Origin: CAYLZO01 sp964387775
Lineage (GTDB): Bacteria > Chloroflexota > Anaerolineae > JAAYZQ01
Reading direction: 5' to 3'
Assembly (NCBI GenBank): GCA_964387775.1
Contig: CAYLZO010000188.1
Span: forward strand, 1 to 10,798
DNA: 10,798 bases
Under the pieces are notes generated by a model that searched no databases, was not told the origin of the DNA, and saw only the letters and a list, made by a program, of their open reading frames with translations. Position 1 is the first letter of the stretch; each line of letters begins with the position of its first letter. This document shows positions 1-5,815 of the stretch, piece by piece. A program made the position numbers and the translations under genes.

Positions 1-1
1 C

Positions 2-2392
2 GTTCTCGACGACTATCACGTCCTCAAGGCCCTGCCCGTCCACCAGGCCGTCGCCTTTCTCCTCGATCACCTGCCGCCCCAGGTCCACCTCGTCATCGCC
101 AGCCGCTCCGATCCGCCCCTGCCCCTGGCCCGCCTGCGCGGCCGCGGACTCCTGACCGAGCTCCGCGCCGCCGACCTGCGCTTCATGGCAGAAGAGGCCG
201 CCCTTTTCCTGAACCAGGTCATGGGCCTGGACCTCTCCCCGCAGGACGTCGCGGCCCTCGAAGCCCGCACCGAGGGCTGGATCACGGGCCTACAACTGGC
301 CGCCCTCGCCCTGCGGGGGACGCCATCGACCAAAACGACCGAGTTCGTCAGAGCCTTCACGGGCAGCCACCGCTTTGTGCTCGACTACCTCCTCGAGGAG
401 GTGCTGGCCCAGCAGCCGCCGGGCATCCAGGCCTTTCTGCTGCAAACGTCGATCCTGGAGCGATTGAGCGGTCCCCTTTGTGACGAGATATTGGATATTG
501 GATATTGGAGATTGGAGGCCAGTCTGCCTCAGATCCAATATCCAATACCCAATACCCTGTCCAGCAGCCAGAAGATGCTGGAGTACCTCGAAGCCGCCAA
601 CCTCTTTCTCATCCCCCTGGACGAGCAGCGCTGCTGGTACCGCTACCACCGGCTTTTTGCCGACCTGCTGCGCGCCCGGCTACCGCAGGCAGGCGCGGCG
701 CTGGGCTGCGCGCCGCCGCCGGAGCTTCACCGCCGGGCCAGCCGCTGGTTCGAGGCTCACGGCCTGGCCGACGAGGCCATCCGCCACGCCCTGGCCGCCG
801 GGAACCCCGACCGGGCCGCCCGACTGGTCGAGGACCAGGGCTTGCCCCTGCTCCTGCGGGGCGAGCTCACGACACTGCTCGGCTGGCTGGCCGCCCTACC
901 CAAAGAGTCGCTCCGCGCCCGGCCCTGGCTGTGCATCTATCACGCCTGGGCGCTGGCCCTGAGCGGCCAGCCCGACGCCGCCGAGCCCCGCCTCCAGGCA
1001 GCCGAAGCGGCGAGCCCCGCCCCCGTGCCCGACGACCGGCTGGGCCACGTCGCCGCCATCCGGGCCTACGTCGCCGCCCAACGGGGCGACGTGCCGCGCA
1101 CCGTCGAGCTCGCCCAGGAAGCCCTCGACCTGCTCGACGAGGATAACCTCGTGGTCCGCAGCGTGGTCGCTTTCACCCTGGGCGGCACCCATTTGCGACA
1201 GGGCCAGGTGTTCGAGGCTGCTCGCGCCCTCGCCGAGGCGAGCCAGATGGGCCAAGCCGCCGGCAACGTCCACCTGGCCGTGCCCGCCCTCACCCACCTG
1301 GCCGACCTGGAGGTCGCGCAGGGCCACCTCCACCGCGCCTTCGAGCGCTACCGGCAGGCGCTGGCCCTGGCCGAGCAGACGCCGGTGGCCGCCCAGGCGT
1401 ATTCGGGCCTGGGCATACTGCTGCACGAGTGGAACGACCTGGAAGCCGCCCGCGATCACCTGGCCCGGGCCATCGAGCTGGGCGAACGGTGGGGGAACGT
1501 GGACGCCCTGACCAGCGACTATGCCGCCCTGGCCTGCACGTCTTTGGCCCTGGGCGACCGGCGCCAGGCCCGCGACGCCCTGGAAAAGGCCGAGCAACTG
1601 GAGCGGGAGAAACGCCTGCACGCCACGTGCTCTGCCCAGGTCGCCGCCTGCCAGGTCCGCCTCCAGCTCGCCGAAGGGAACCTCAGGGCCCTGGAGCGCT
1701 GGCTCCAGGCACACGAGCCACCTCCCGACGGCAGGATCGACCCCCTGTGTGAACGGGAATACGTCGGCCGGGCTCGCGCGCTTCTGGCCCTGGACCGGCT
1801 GGACGAAGCCGCCCGGTTGCTGGACCGGCTGCTGGCCCTGGCCAAAGGCGATGGGCGGCTGGGCAGCACCGTCGAGCTGCTGGCCCTTCAGGCACTCGTC
1901 TACCAGGGCCAGGGACGCGCCGACGAGGCCCTCGCCACCCTGGAGCAGGCCTTGACCCTGGCCGAGCCGGAAGGCTACGTCCGCACCTTCGTGGACGAGG
2001 GACAGCCAATGATGAGCTTGCTGTCAGCGGCCAGCCGTCAGCCGTCAGCGGCCAGCCATCAGCCGTCAGCGGCCAGCCATCAGCCGTCAGCGGCCAGCCA
2101 TCAGCCGTCAGCCATCGGCGATGCGTACGTGACGCGGCTGCTCGCAGCCTTTCCCGATTCCCGATCTCCTGATACCCGATTGCCTGCTTTCCCCCTTACC
2201 GAGCCCCTCAGCGACCGCGAGCTGGAGGTCCTGGGCCTCGTCGCCCGGGGCCTGACCAATCGCGAGATCGCCGACGAGCTGGTCATCGCCGTGAGCACGG
2301 TCAAGTCGCACACCAACAGCATTTATGGCAAGCTGGGCGTCAAGAATCGCACCCAGGCCGTCGCAAAGGCCCAAGAGCTGGGGTTGATCTAG
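2..2392 (+). CDS. MalT-like LuxR-family ATP-dependent transcriptional regulator, 5'-truncated
   Basis: The frame is open from base 2 to the TAG at 2390-2392, giving 796 visible residues; the N-terminus and the Walker A loop lie left of the window. The first residues, VLDDYH, are the Walker B of the STAND/NACHT-like ATPase of MalT-type activators. The family blocks LVIASRSDPPLPLARLR, TEGWITGLQLAALAL, FTGSHRFVLDYLLEEVL, LLQTSILERLSGPLC and YRYHRLFADLLRARLP follow in order. Residues about 230-670 are Ala/Leu-rich TPR-like helical repeats. Residues 732-796 are a LuxR-type helix-turn-helix (LSDRELEVLGLVARGLTNREIA, then STVKSHTNSIYGKLG). Such proteins bind an inducer through the TPR region, use ATP to oligomerise and activate promoters. 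Odd points are a repeat-encoded segment at residues 163-185, four 7-residue repeats at 675-702 and a third repetitive stretch near 718-727. The frame stays open through all three. The inducer and targets cannot be read from the sequence. Confidence 0.93.
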   Translation, partial: VLDDYHVLKALPVHQAVAFLLDHLPPQVHLVIASRSDPPLPLARLRGRGLLTELRAADLRFMAEEAALFLNQVMGLDLSPQDVAALEARTEGWITGLQLAALALRGTPSTKTTEFVRAFTGSHRFVLDYLLEEVLAQQPPGIQAFLLQTSILERLSGPLCDEILDIGYWRLEASLPQIQYPIPNTLSSSQKMLEYLEAANLFLIPLDEQRCWYRYHRLFADLLRARLPQAGAALGCAPPPELHRRASRWFEAHGLADEAIRHALAAGNPDRAARLVEDQGLPLLLRGELTTLLGWLAALPKESLRARPWLCIYHAWALALSGQPDAAEPRLQAAEAASPAPVPDDRLGHVAAIRAYVAAQRGDVPRTVELAQEALDLLDEDNLVVRSVVAFTLGGTHLRQGQVFEAARALAEASQMGQAAGNVHLAVPALTHLADLEVAQGHLHRAFERYRQALALAEQTPVAAQAYSGLGILLHEWNDLEAARDHLARAIELGERWGNVDALTSDYAALACTSLALGDRRQARDALEKAEQLEREKRLHATCSAQVAACQVRLQLAEGNLRALERWLQAHEPPPDGRIDPLCEREYVGRARALLALDRLDEAARLLDRLLALAKGDGRLGSTVELLALQALVYQGQGRADEALATLEQALTLAEPEGYVRTFVDEGQPMMSLLSAASRQPSAASHQPSAASHQPSAASHQPSAIGDAYVTRLLAAFPDSRSPDTRLPAFPLTEPLSDRELEVLGLVARGLTNREIADELVIAVSTVKSHTNSIYGKLGVKNRTQAVAKAQELGLI
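487..556. repeat. Inverted heptamer repeat inserted in frame in the regulator gene
   Basis: The left arm is four tandem 7-mers, GATATTG three times and GAGATTG once (487-514). The right arm is CAATATC, CAATACC, CAATACC (536-556), the near-complement in reverse order. The spacer is about 21 nt, so an imperfect stem of about 21 bp with two mismatches can form. The tract encodes residues 163-185 of the regulator (ILDIGYWRLEASLPQIQYPI plus NT). The related proteins I recall pass directly from the LCD motif to the S-Q-x-M-LEYLE motif here, so this reads as an in-frame insertion of a dispersed AT-richer repeat into a GC-rich gene. Confidence 0.75.
2023..2106. repeat. Tandem repeat, four 21-bp units, coding (SAASHQP)4
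   Basis: Four adjacent 21-bp units start at 2023, 2044, 2065 and 2086. The last three are identical and the first differs at one base (CGT for CAT). Each unit divides into three heptamers: GTCAGCG, GCCAGCC, ATCAGCC. They encode SAASRQP once and SAASHQP three times, at residues 675-702, between the TPR region and the HTH domain. The unit length is a multiple of three, so copy-number change would not break the frame. This is probably a flexible linker of variable length. Confidence 0.9.
2153..2181. repeat. Short CCCGATN heptamer tract in the regulator linker
   Basis: CCCGATT, CCCGATC, TCCTGATA and CCCGATT follow one another with only one base of irregularity. The tract codes for a Ser/Pro/Asp/Arg stretch (DSRSPDTRLP) between the 21-bp repeats and the LuxR HTH. 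It looks like a third heptamer-based repeat in the same gene, degenerate and short, so it is less certain than the other two. Confidence 0.55.
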
Positions 2393-2404
2393 CCCTCCCC
2401 CCCT

Positions 2405-2445
2405 TTCCAACCTCCGATCCAACTTTCGTTGGATGACAATCCAAC
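2405..2445. promoter_or_regulatory. Phased ATCCAAC/GTTGGAT array, probable operator
   Basis: ATCCAAC (2417-2423), GTTGGAT (2428-2434) and ATCCAAC (2439-2445) are exact 7-bp arms separated by 4-nt spacers (TTTC and GACA). The middle arm can pair with either neighbour. A further TTCCAAC starts at 2405, so arms begin every 11-12 bp, on one face of the helix. The array covers the -35 of the promoter for the downstream redox operon, which fits a repressor or activator site. A pair of alternative DNA or RNA hairpins is also possible. No T-tract follows, so an intrinsic terminator is unlikely. The binding protein is unknown. Confidence 0.55.
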
Positions 2446-2462
2446 CCTCCCCGTGGTATACT
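2433..2462 (+). promoter_or_regulatory. Sigma-70-like promoter for the redox operon (extended -10)
   Basis: The -35 is ATGACA (2433-2438, five of six matches to TTGACA). An 18-bp spacer leads to TATACT (2457-2462), preceded by TG at 2454-2455, the extended -10 form. Transcription would start near 2469-2471, about 40 nt before the ATG at 2512. The -35 sits within the ATCCAAC/GTTGGAT array, so a protein bound there would compete with or contact RNA polymerase. Confidence 0.6.
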
Positions 2463-2499
2463 GCCACCAGAGTCAAGAACTTGGTGCTGGGTACAAACG

Positions 2500-2505
2500 A
2501 GGAGG
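2500..2505 (+). promoter_or_regulatory. Ribosome binding site AGGAGG deciding the start at 2512
   Basis: AGGAGG is 6 nt upstream of the ATG at 2512. An in-frame TTG at 2506 directly touches the site and cannot be used with it, so the ATG is preferred. Confidence 0.8.
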
Positions 2506-2511
2506 TTGCTA

Positions 2512-3279
2512 ATGAAGGTCAAACAACTCCCCGGGCGGCAGAGAATTCGGAAGGCGTTGCTGTTTCTCTCCCTGTTGCTCCTTCCGGTGACGCTCTACTA
2601 CTTTTCGCCCGTTCTCATCCTGGGCGGCGCCTCGGAAGGCATCGTCAATGCCAGTTTCATCGTCTTTGGGCTGATGCTCGTCGCCTCGCTCTTTGTGGGG
2701 CGGCTGTGGTGCGGCTGGGCCTGCCCGGCCGGCGCGCTGCAAGAGTTCGCCGTGCCCATCAACGACGAGCCGGTGCCGCGCCGCAAGCTGGACTGGATCA
2801 AGTGGGCCATCTGGTTCCCCTGGATCGGCGGCATCGCCGCGCTGGCCATCGCCGCCGGCGGCTACCACGCCGTGGACCCCTTCTACCAGTTCGAGGGCGG
2901 CGTCACCCTGGCCCTGCCCCTCGACGGCGGCGGGCCACCCTGGTTCCTGATCTACTATGTCATCGTTTTCCTGTTCGTGGGGCTGGCCGCCGTCCTGGGC
3001 CGCCGGGCAGGCTGCCACACGGTCTGCTGGATGGCACCGTTCATGATCCTGGGGCGCAAGTTGCGGAACAGCGTCCGCTGGCCGGCCTTACGGCTGGTCG
3101 CTGACGCTGACCGCTGCACCGACTGCCGGAGCTGCACGCGCAAGTGCCCCATGAGCCTGGACGTCAACGGCCTGGTCCAACGGGGCGACATGGAGCACGC
3201 CGAGTGCATCCTGTGCGGCAACTGCGCCGACACGTGCCGCCAAGACGTAATCCACTTTGCCTTCCGAAGCGGCAAGTAG
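2512..3279 (+). CDS. Membrane-bound 4Fe-4S polyferredoxin, NapH/NosR-C-terminal-like
   Basis: A 255-residue protein with four predicted membrane helices at about 14-36, 44-66, 97-118 and 144-163. CGWACP (Cys67, Cys71) follows the second helix and CHTVC (Cys168, Cys172) follows the fourth. These are the paired CxxxC motifs of the NapH/YccM/NosR-type membrane iron-sulfur family. The C-terminus has two ferredoxin sites: Cys202, 205, 208, 212-Pro and Cys232, 235, 238, 242. Each has the CxxCxxCxxxC spacing that binds a [4Fe-4S] cluster. Known relatives pass electrons between the quinone pool and periplasmic or cytoplasmic acceptors. This is the first gene of a four-gene operon whose later genes encode flavoproteins, which suggests electron exchange between membrane and FMN proteins. 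The length fits NapH-like proteins. The partner and direction of electron flow are not evident. Confidence 0.88.
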   Translation: MKVKQLPGRQRIRKALLFLSLLLLPVTLYYFSPVLILGGASEGIVNASFIVFGLMLVASLFVGRLWCGWACPAGALQEFAVPINDEPVPRRKLDWIKWAIWFPWIGGIAALAIAAGGYHAVDPFYQFEGGVTLALPLDGGGPPWFLIYYVIVFLFVGLAAVLGRRAGCHTVCWMAPFMILGRKLRNSVRWPALRLVADADRCTDCRSCTRKCPMSLDVNGLVQRGDMEHAECILCGNCADTCRQDVIHFAFRSGK

Positions 3280-3289
3280 GGGGTGGCGT

Positions 3290-3514
3290 ATGGCGGACGT
3301 CTACGAGATCCGGCTCCAGGGATACCTGGACGAGCAATGGACCGAGTGGTTCGAGGGGCTGACGGTGAGGCACGCGGGGGACGACACGACGGTGCTCAGC
3401 GGCCCGGTGGCCGACCAGGCGGCCCTCTTTGGCCTGCTGGAGCGAGTACGCGACCTGGGGCTGCCGCTGCTGGCCGTCCGACGAATTGAATGTAGTCAAG
3501 GAGGAAGAACGTGA
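3290..3514 (+). CDS. 74-residue conserved-looking protein of unknown function
   Basis: The ATG at 3290 lies 10 nt after the preceding stop, behind a G-run (3279-3283) that can act as a weak ribosome binding site. An upstream in-frame ATG at 3257 is inside the previous gene and less likely. The 74-residue product has no signal peptide, membrane helix or cysteine pair; its only Cys is near the C-terminus (IECSQ). The sequence alternates a likely beta strand (YEIRLQGYL), a Trp-rich segment (DEQWTEWFEGL), further strands (TVRHAGDDTTVLSGPV) and a helix (DQAALFGLLERVRDLGLPLL), suggesting one compact alpha/beta domain. I recall similar small unannotated proteins in Chloroflexota genomes but cannot name a family. 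The stop overlaps the start of the iron-sulfur flavoprotein gene, so the two are probably co-translated. An accessory or regulatory role in the redox operon is a guess. Confidence 0.8.
   Translation: MADVYEIRLQGYLDEQWTEWFEGLTVRHAGDDTTVLSGPVADQAALFGLLERVRDLGLPLLAVRRIECSQGGRT
3498..3504 (+). promoter_or_regulatory. Ribosome binding site AAGGAGG deciding the GTG start at 3511
   Basis: A near-perfect Shine-Dalgarno sequence lies inside the 3' end of the 74-residue gene, 6 nt before GTG 3511. It supports the GTG start and the GTGA stop/start overlap. Confidence 0.85.
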
Positions 3515-4083
3515 AAGCCGTAATCCTGGATGGTTCACTAGATGGCGAGCCGGCCGCGAGTCGCGCCCGCGGTCTCGTCGCCGGCGGGTTGGAGGCGCGG
3601 GGCTGGGACGTCCTGTCCTTCACCTTGCACGAGATGGAGATCCGGCCCTGCATCGGCTGTTTCGGCTGCTGGGTGCAGACGCCGGGCCAGTGCCTGATGG
3701 ACGACGCGGCGCGGGAGATCGCCGCCGCCGTCATCGGCAGCGACCTGACCGTCTACCTGACGCCGGTGACCTTTGGCGGCTACTCGTCGGAGCTGAAAAA
3801 GGCGCTGGACCGCAACATCTGCCTGATTTTGCCCTTTTTCACCAAAATCGAAGGCGAGGTGCACCACAAGCCCCGCTACGACTGCTACCCGAAGCTGCTC
3901 GGCCTGGGCCTGCTGGCCGAGCCCGACGCGGAGAGCGAGCGCATCTTTGAGGCGCTCCTGGGGCGCAACGCCATCAACATGCACGCCCCGGCCCACGCCG
4001 CCGGTGTGCTACTGGACAGCCAGGGCGCCGATGCGGTGCGCGCCGAGATCCGGTCCCTGCTGGATGCCGTGGAGGTAAAATGA
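3511..4083 (+). CDS. Iron-sulfur flavoprotein (NADPH-dependent FMN reductase family)
   Basis: A 190-residue protein starting at GTG. It begins with a flavodoxin-fold beta strand and phosphate loop (MKAVILDGSLDGEPAASRAR). The motif CIGCFGC followed by WVQTPGQC gives Cys47, 50, 53 and 61, spacing Cx2Cx2Cx7C. This is the compact cluster motif of archaeal and bacterial iron-sulfur flavoproteins (Isf), which bind one [4Fe-4S] cluster and one FMN per monomer. The second FMN-contacting loop is recognisable at TPVTFGGYSSELKKALDR (residues 84-101). It should act in the cytosol as an electron carrier, taking electrons from ferredoxin or NAD(P)H. The start overlaps the preceding stop (GTGA) and the stop overlaps the next start (ATGA), so stoichiometric expression with both neighbours is likely. 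The physiological acceptor is unknown. Confidence 0.88.
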   Translation: MKAVILDGSLDGEPAASRARGLVAGGLEARGWDVLSFTLHEMEIRPCIGCFGCWVQTPGQCLMDDAAREIAAAVIGSDLTVYLTPVTFGGYSSELKKALDRNICLILPFFTKIEGEVHHKPRYDCYPKLLGLGLLAEPDAESERIFEALLGRNAINMHAPAHAAGVLLDSQGADAVRAEIRSLLDAVEVK

Positions 4084-4766
4084 TGGATACCCCGAAACAC
4101 GCCCTATTGCTGGTCGGCAGCGCCAAGCGGCCCCACAGCAATTCGGAATCGTTAGGCAGTTACCTGTGCCAGCAACTGGCCGAGCACGGCTTTGAGACCG
4201 AGACGCTGCACCTCTACCGGGCGCTCCGCTCGGAGGAGGGTGTCGAAGCGCTGCTGGCCGCTACGGACCGGGCCGGCGTCGTCATCCTGGCCGCGCCGCT
4301 CTACGTGGACTGCCTGCCCTACCTGGTCATCCGGGCGCTGGAGTTGATCGCCGCCCATCGCCAAAGCGACGGGGTCCCGAAGGCCCAGCGCCTGGTCGCC
4401 CTACTCAACTGCGGCTTTCCCGAAGCCGCGCACAACGAGGTGGCGCTGGCCATCTGCCGCCAGTTTGCCCGCGAGGCCGGATTCGAGTGGGCCGGCGGCC
4501 TGGCCCTGGGCGGTGGCGAGGCTATCGGCGGGCGGCCGCTGGCCGAGCTGGGCGGCATGATGCGCCACGCCGTGCAGGGCCTCGACCTGGCGGCCGAGGC
4601 CCTGGCTGCCGGCCGGCCGCTGCCCGAGCCCGCCGTGGCGACGATGGCCAAGTCCTTCATCCCGGCCTGGACCTACACCCTGATGGGCGGGTTCGGTTGG
4701 CGGTGGCGGGCGAAAAAGCACGGCGCCCACAAAAAGCTGCACGCCCGGCCCTACCCCGGCAGCTAG
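4080..4766 (+). CDS. NAD(P)H-dependent FMN reductase-like flavoprotein
   Basis: A 228-residue flavodoxin-fold protein. Residues 8-26 (ALLLVGSAKRPHSNSESLG) form the first strand and FMN phosphate loop. Residues 67-87 include VVILAAPLYVDCLPYLV, the second flavin loop. NCGFPEAAHN (about 113-122) is a third loop position common in this fold. Unlike its neighbour it lacks the CxxCxxC cluster motif, so it should be a simple FMN oxidoreductase. The C-terminus is strongly basic and Trp-rich (GWRWRAKKHGAHKKLHARP) and could contact membrane lipid or a partner. The ATG at 4080 overlaps the previous stop as ATGA. A second ATG at 4083 is 7 nt from GGAGG (4071-4075), versus 4 nt for the first, and may be the true start. 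It ends the redox operon; no clear terminator follows. Confidence 0.84.
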   Translation: MMDTPKHALLLVGSAKRPHSNSESLGSYLCQQLAEHGFETETLHLYRALRSEEGVEALLAATDRAGVVILAAPLYVDCLPYLVIRALELIAAHRQSDGVPKAQRLVALLNCGFPEAAHNEVALAICRQFAREAGFEWAGGLALGGGEAIGGRPLAELGGMMRHAVQGLDLAAEALAAGRPLPEPAVATMAKSFIPAWTYTLMGGFGWRWRAKKHGAHKKLHARPYPGS

Positions 4767-4893
4767 AGTTCGGAAAAATCAACTCCTCCCATCGGCTCAC
4801 CTCCCGTCAGCCGCTCACCGTGGATCTGGCTACAGTATAGCGCAGCCGGTTGAAAAAGTCCAAGCCTTTGCGCGGGTTTCACCAATCCTACAA
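4767..4893. other. Intergenic region upstream of the envelope cluster promoter
   Basis: No reading frame with gene-like features is seen here. CTCACC occurs twice (about 4796 and 4814) around a GTCAGCC heptamer (4806-4812), the same heptamer used in the 21-bp repeats of the regulator gene, but no ordered array is formed. There is no convincing intrinsic terminator for the redox operon. The sequence becomes AT-richer toward 4893, as expected for the approach to a promoter. Confidence 0.5.
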
Positions 4894-4915
4894 CAGATCT
4901 CCACCAGATCTCCAC
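4894..4915 (+). promoter_or_regulatory. Perfect 2 x 11-bp tandem repeat, response-regulator-type box
   Basis: CAGATCTCCAC occurs twice with no gap (4894-4904, 4905-4915). The repeat period is one helical turn and the pair occupies the -35 region, ending 10 bp before the -10 at 4926. PhoB boxes have this geometry: two 11-bp direct repeats replacing the -35 about 10 bp from the -10. The base sequence itself is unlike the PhoB consensus, so another OmpR/PhoB-family regulator is implied. A weaker third copy (6 of 11) may precede it at 4883-4893. Confidence 0.6.
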
Positions 4916-4922
4916 ATCTTTG

Positions 4923-4931
4923 TGCTATGAT
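4923..4931 (+). promoter_or_regulatory. Extended -10 (TGCTATGAT) for the envelope cluster
   Basis: TATGAT (4926-4931) is preceded by TG and one base. No -35 match is present at the right distance; the 11-bp tandem repeat stands in its place, consistent with an activator-dependent promoter. The predicted start is near 4938-4940, leaving a leader of about 46 nt. Confidence 0.55.
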
Positions 4932-4948
4932 GACCCTTGACAAACCAA

Positions 4949-4963
4949 GCGGGACAAACCCGC
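4949..4963 (+). other. Small leader hairpin GCGGG-ACAAA-CCCGC
   Basis: A perfect 5-bp GC stem with a 5-nt loop lies in the predicted mRNA leader, ending 9 nt before the AAAGGAG ribosome binding site (4973-4979). It may stabilise the 5' end. It is too short for a confident regulatory call. Confidence 0.3.
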
Positions 4964-4985
4964 AAAAACGCGAAAGGAGCGTCTG

Positions 4986-5723
4986 ATGAAAAAGTTTTGG
5001 AAGATCGCTGGAATCGTTACACTGGTGGCCGTTCTGGGGGTCACAGCCGTTGGCGCGGTGGCCTTTGCCCAGGACGCCGAGGATGGGGCCGACTGGCCCT
5101 TCAACTTCCGCGAGCGCTTCACCGAGGCCATCGCCGGGGTGCTGGGCATCAGCGTCGAGGAGTACGACGCGGCAGTGGACACCGCCCAGGGGCAGGTCCT
5201 CGACGAGGCCGTAGCCGAGGGCTGGCTGACCGAGGAGCAGGCCGAGCAGGTCCGTGAGCGGGTGGCCGAGGGCTTTGGGCCCGGGACACGCGGCGGGATG
5301 CGCGGCGGCAAGTTCGGCCCGATGCACGGCGGGCACGGCGGCTTTATGGGCGGGCCAGAGAACTCGCTCGTCGGTGTGGCTGCCGATCAGTTGGACATGA
5401 CGGTTGAGGAGCTGCTGGAGGCGCTGGACGGGGAGACGAGCATCGCCGACGTGGCGACCGAGCAGGGCGTAGAACCACAGGCCATCGCCGACGCCCACCT
5501 GGCCCAGATCGCCGAACGGCTGGACGAGGCTGTGGCCGAGGGTTATCTGACCCAGGAGCGGGCCGACTGGATGCTGGAGCAGGCCACCGAGCGTGTGCAA
5601 GAGTGTCTCTACGAGCCCTTTGAGTTCGAAGGCCCCTGCCACGGCGGCGGCTTCCGGGGTGGGCCGGGGCGGATGCGGCCCGGCGGCAACTTCCGGGGCT
5701 TTCCCAACCAGAACGACGCCTAG
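4986..5723 (+). CDS. Secreted Gly/Met/His-rich protein with duplicated helical module
   Basis: A 245-residue protein starting at ATG 6 nt after AAAGGAG. Residues 1-28 are a Sec signal peptide: KKFWK, a hydrophobic core, then AVAFA before QDAED, so cleavage after Ala28 is likely. A helical module occurs twice, VLDEAVAEGWLTEEQAEQVR (71-90) and RLDEAVAEGYLTQERADWML (178-197). It resembles DUF2680/YckD-type secreted proteins, whose function is unknown. Between the copies is a flexible stretch rich in Gly, Met and His (residues about 98-123), and the tail (about 217-240) is Gly/Arg-rich. Only two cysteines are present, Cys207 and Cys218. Met/His clusters can bind copper or silver, but this is a guess. 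It is the first gene of the exporter cluster, 92 nt ahead of the adaptor gene with a stem-loop between, and could be an extracytoplasmic sensor, chaperone or substrate-binding partner. Confidence 0.82.
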   Translation: MKKFWKIAGIVTLVAVLGVTAVGAVAFAQDAEDGADWPFNFRERFTEAIAGVLGISVEEYDAAVDTAQGQVLDEAVAEGWLTEEQAEQVRERVAEGFGPGTRGGMRGGKFGPMHGGHGGFMGGPENSLVGVAADQLDMTVEELLEALDGETSIADVATEQGVEPQAIADAHLAQIAERLDEAVAEGYLTQERADWMLEQATERVQECLYEPFEFEGPCHGGGFRGGPGRMRPGGNFRGFPNQNDA

Positions 5724-5745
5724 CCACCCGGCAAGCAAGCTGAAC

Positions 5746-5781
5746 GAGGGGCGAACCAGCCGTGAGGCGCGTTCGCCCCTC
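5746..5781 (+). terminator. Stem-loop between the secreted-protein gene and the adaptor gene
   Basis: GAGGGGCGAAC (5746-5756) pairs perfectly with GTTCGCCCCTC (5771-5781), an 11-bp stem with a 14-nt loop. No U-tract follows (ACTCTATCCCC), so it is not a standard intrinsic terminator. It could act as a partial terminator or as a stabiliser of the upstream mRNA 3' end, giving more of the secreted protein than of the transporter. It ends about 20 nt before the adaptor's ribosome binding site. Confidence 0.5.
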
Positions 5782-5800
5782 ACTCTATCCCCATCTCAGA

Positions 5801-5808
5801 GGAGGAGG
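5801..5808 (+). promoter_or_regulatory. Ribosome binding site GGAGGAGG deciding the start at 5816
   Basis: A strong Shine-Dalgarno sequence lies 7 nt before ATG 5816. The frame is open upstream to a GTG at 5762, but that codon lies inside the stem-loop loop, has no ribosome binding site, and would place charged residues ahead of the membrane anchor. Confidence 0.8.
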
Positions 5809-5815
5809 AAAGTCC

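Noticed and set aside
896..1714. Open frame of 272 codons on the - strand inside the regulator gene
   Set aside because: It is a shadow of the TPR-coding region, which has clear family motifs on the + strand.
2023..2106. CRISPR-like repeat array
   Set aside because: The units are directly adjacent without spacers, are coding, and are only 21 bp long.
2417..2434. Intrinsic terminator for the regulator gene
   Set aside because: The 7-bp stem is not GC-rich and is followed by GACAATCC rather than a T-run. The third matching arm and the promoter overlap favour an operator.
4834..4863. Leftward promoter (TATACT on the - strand, TTGGAC as -35)
   Set aside because: The -35 match is poor and no - strand gene lies to the left for it to drive. 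An antisense RNA cannot be excluded but has no other support.
4937..4942. Perfect TTGACA as a -35 box
   Set aside because: No -10-like hexamer occurs 16-19 bp downstream, where the sequence is GC-rich hairpin. The extended -10 at 4926-4931 lies upstream of it.
4830..5783. Long open frame of 317 codons on the - strand
   Set aside because: It is antisense to the secreted-protein gene. It lacks a ribosome binding site, its composition follows the GC-rich codon bias of the + gene, and it shows no recognisable domain.
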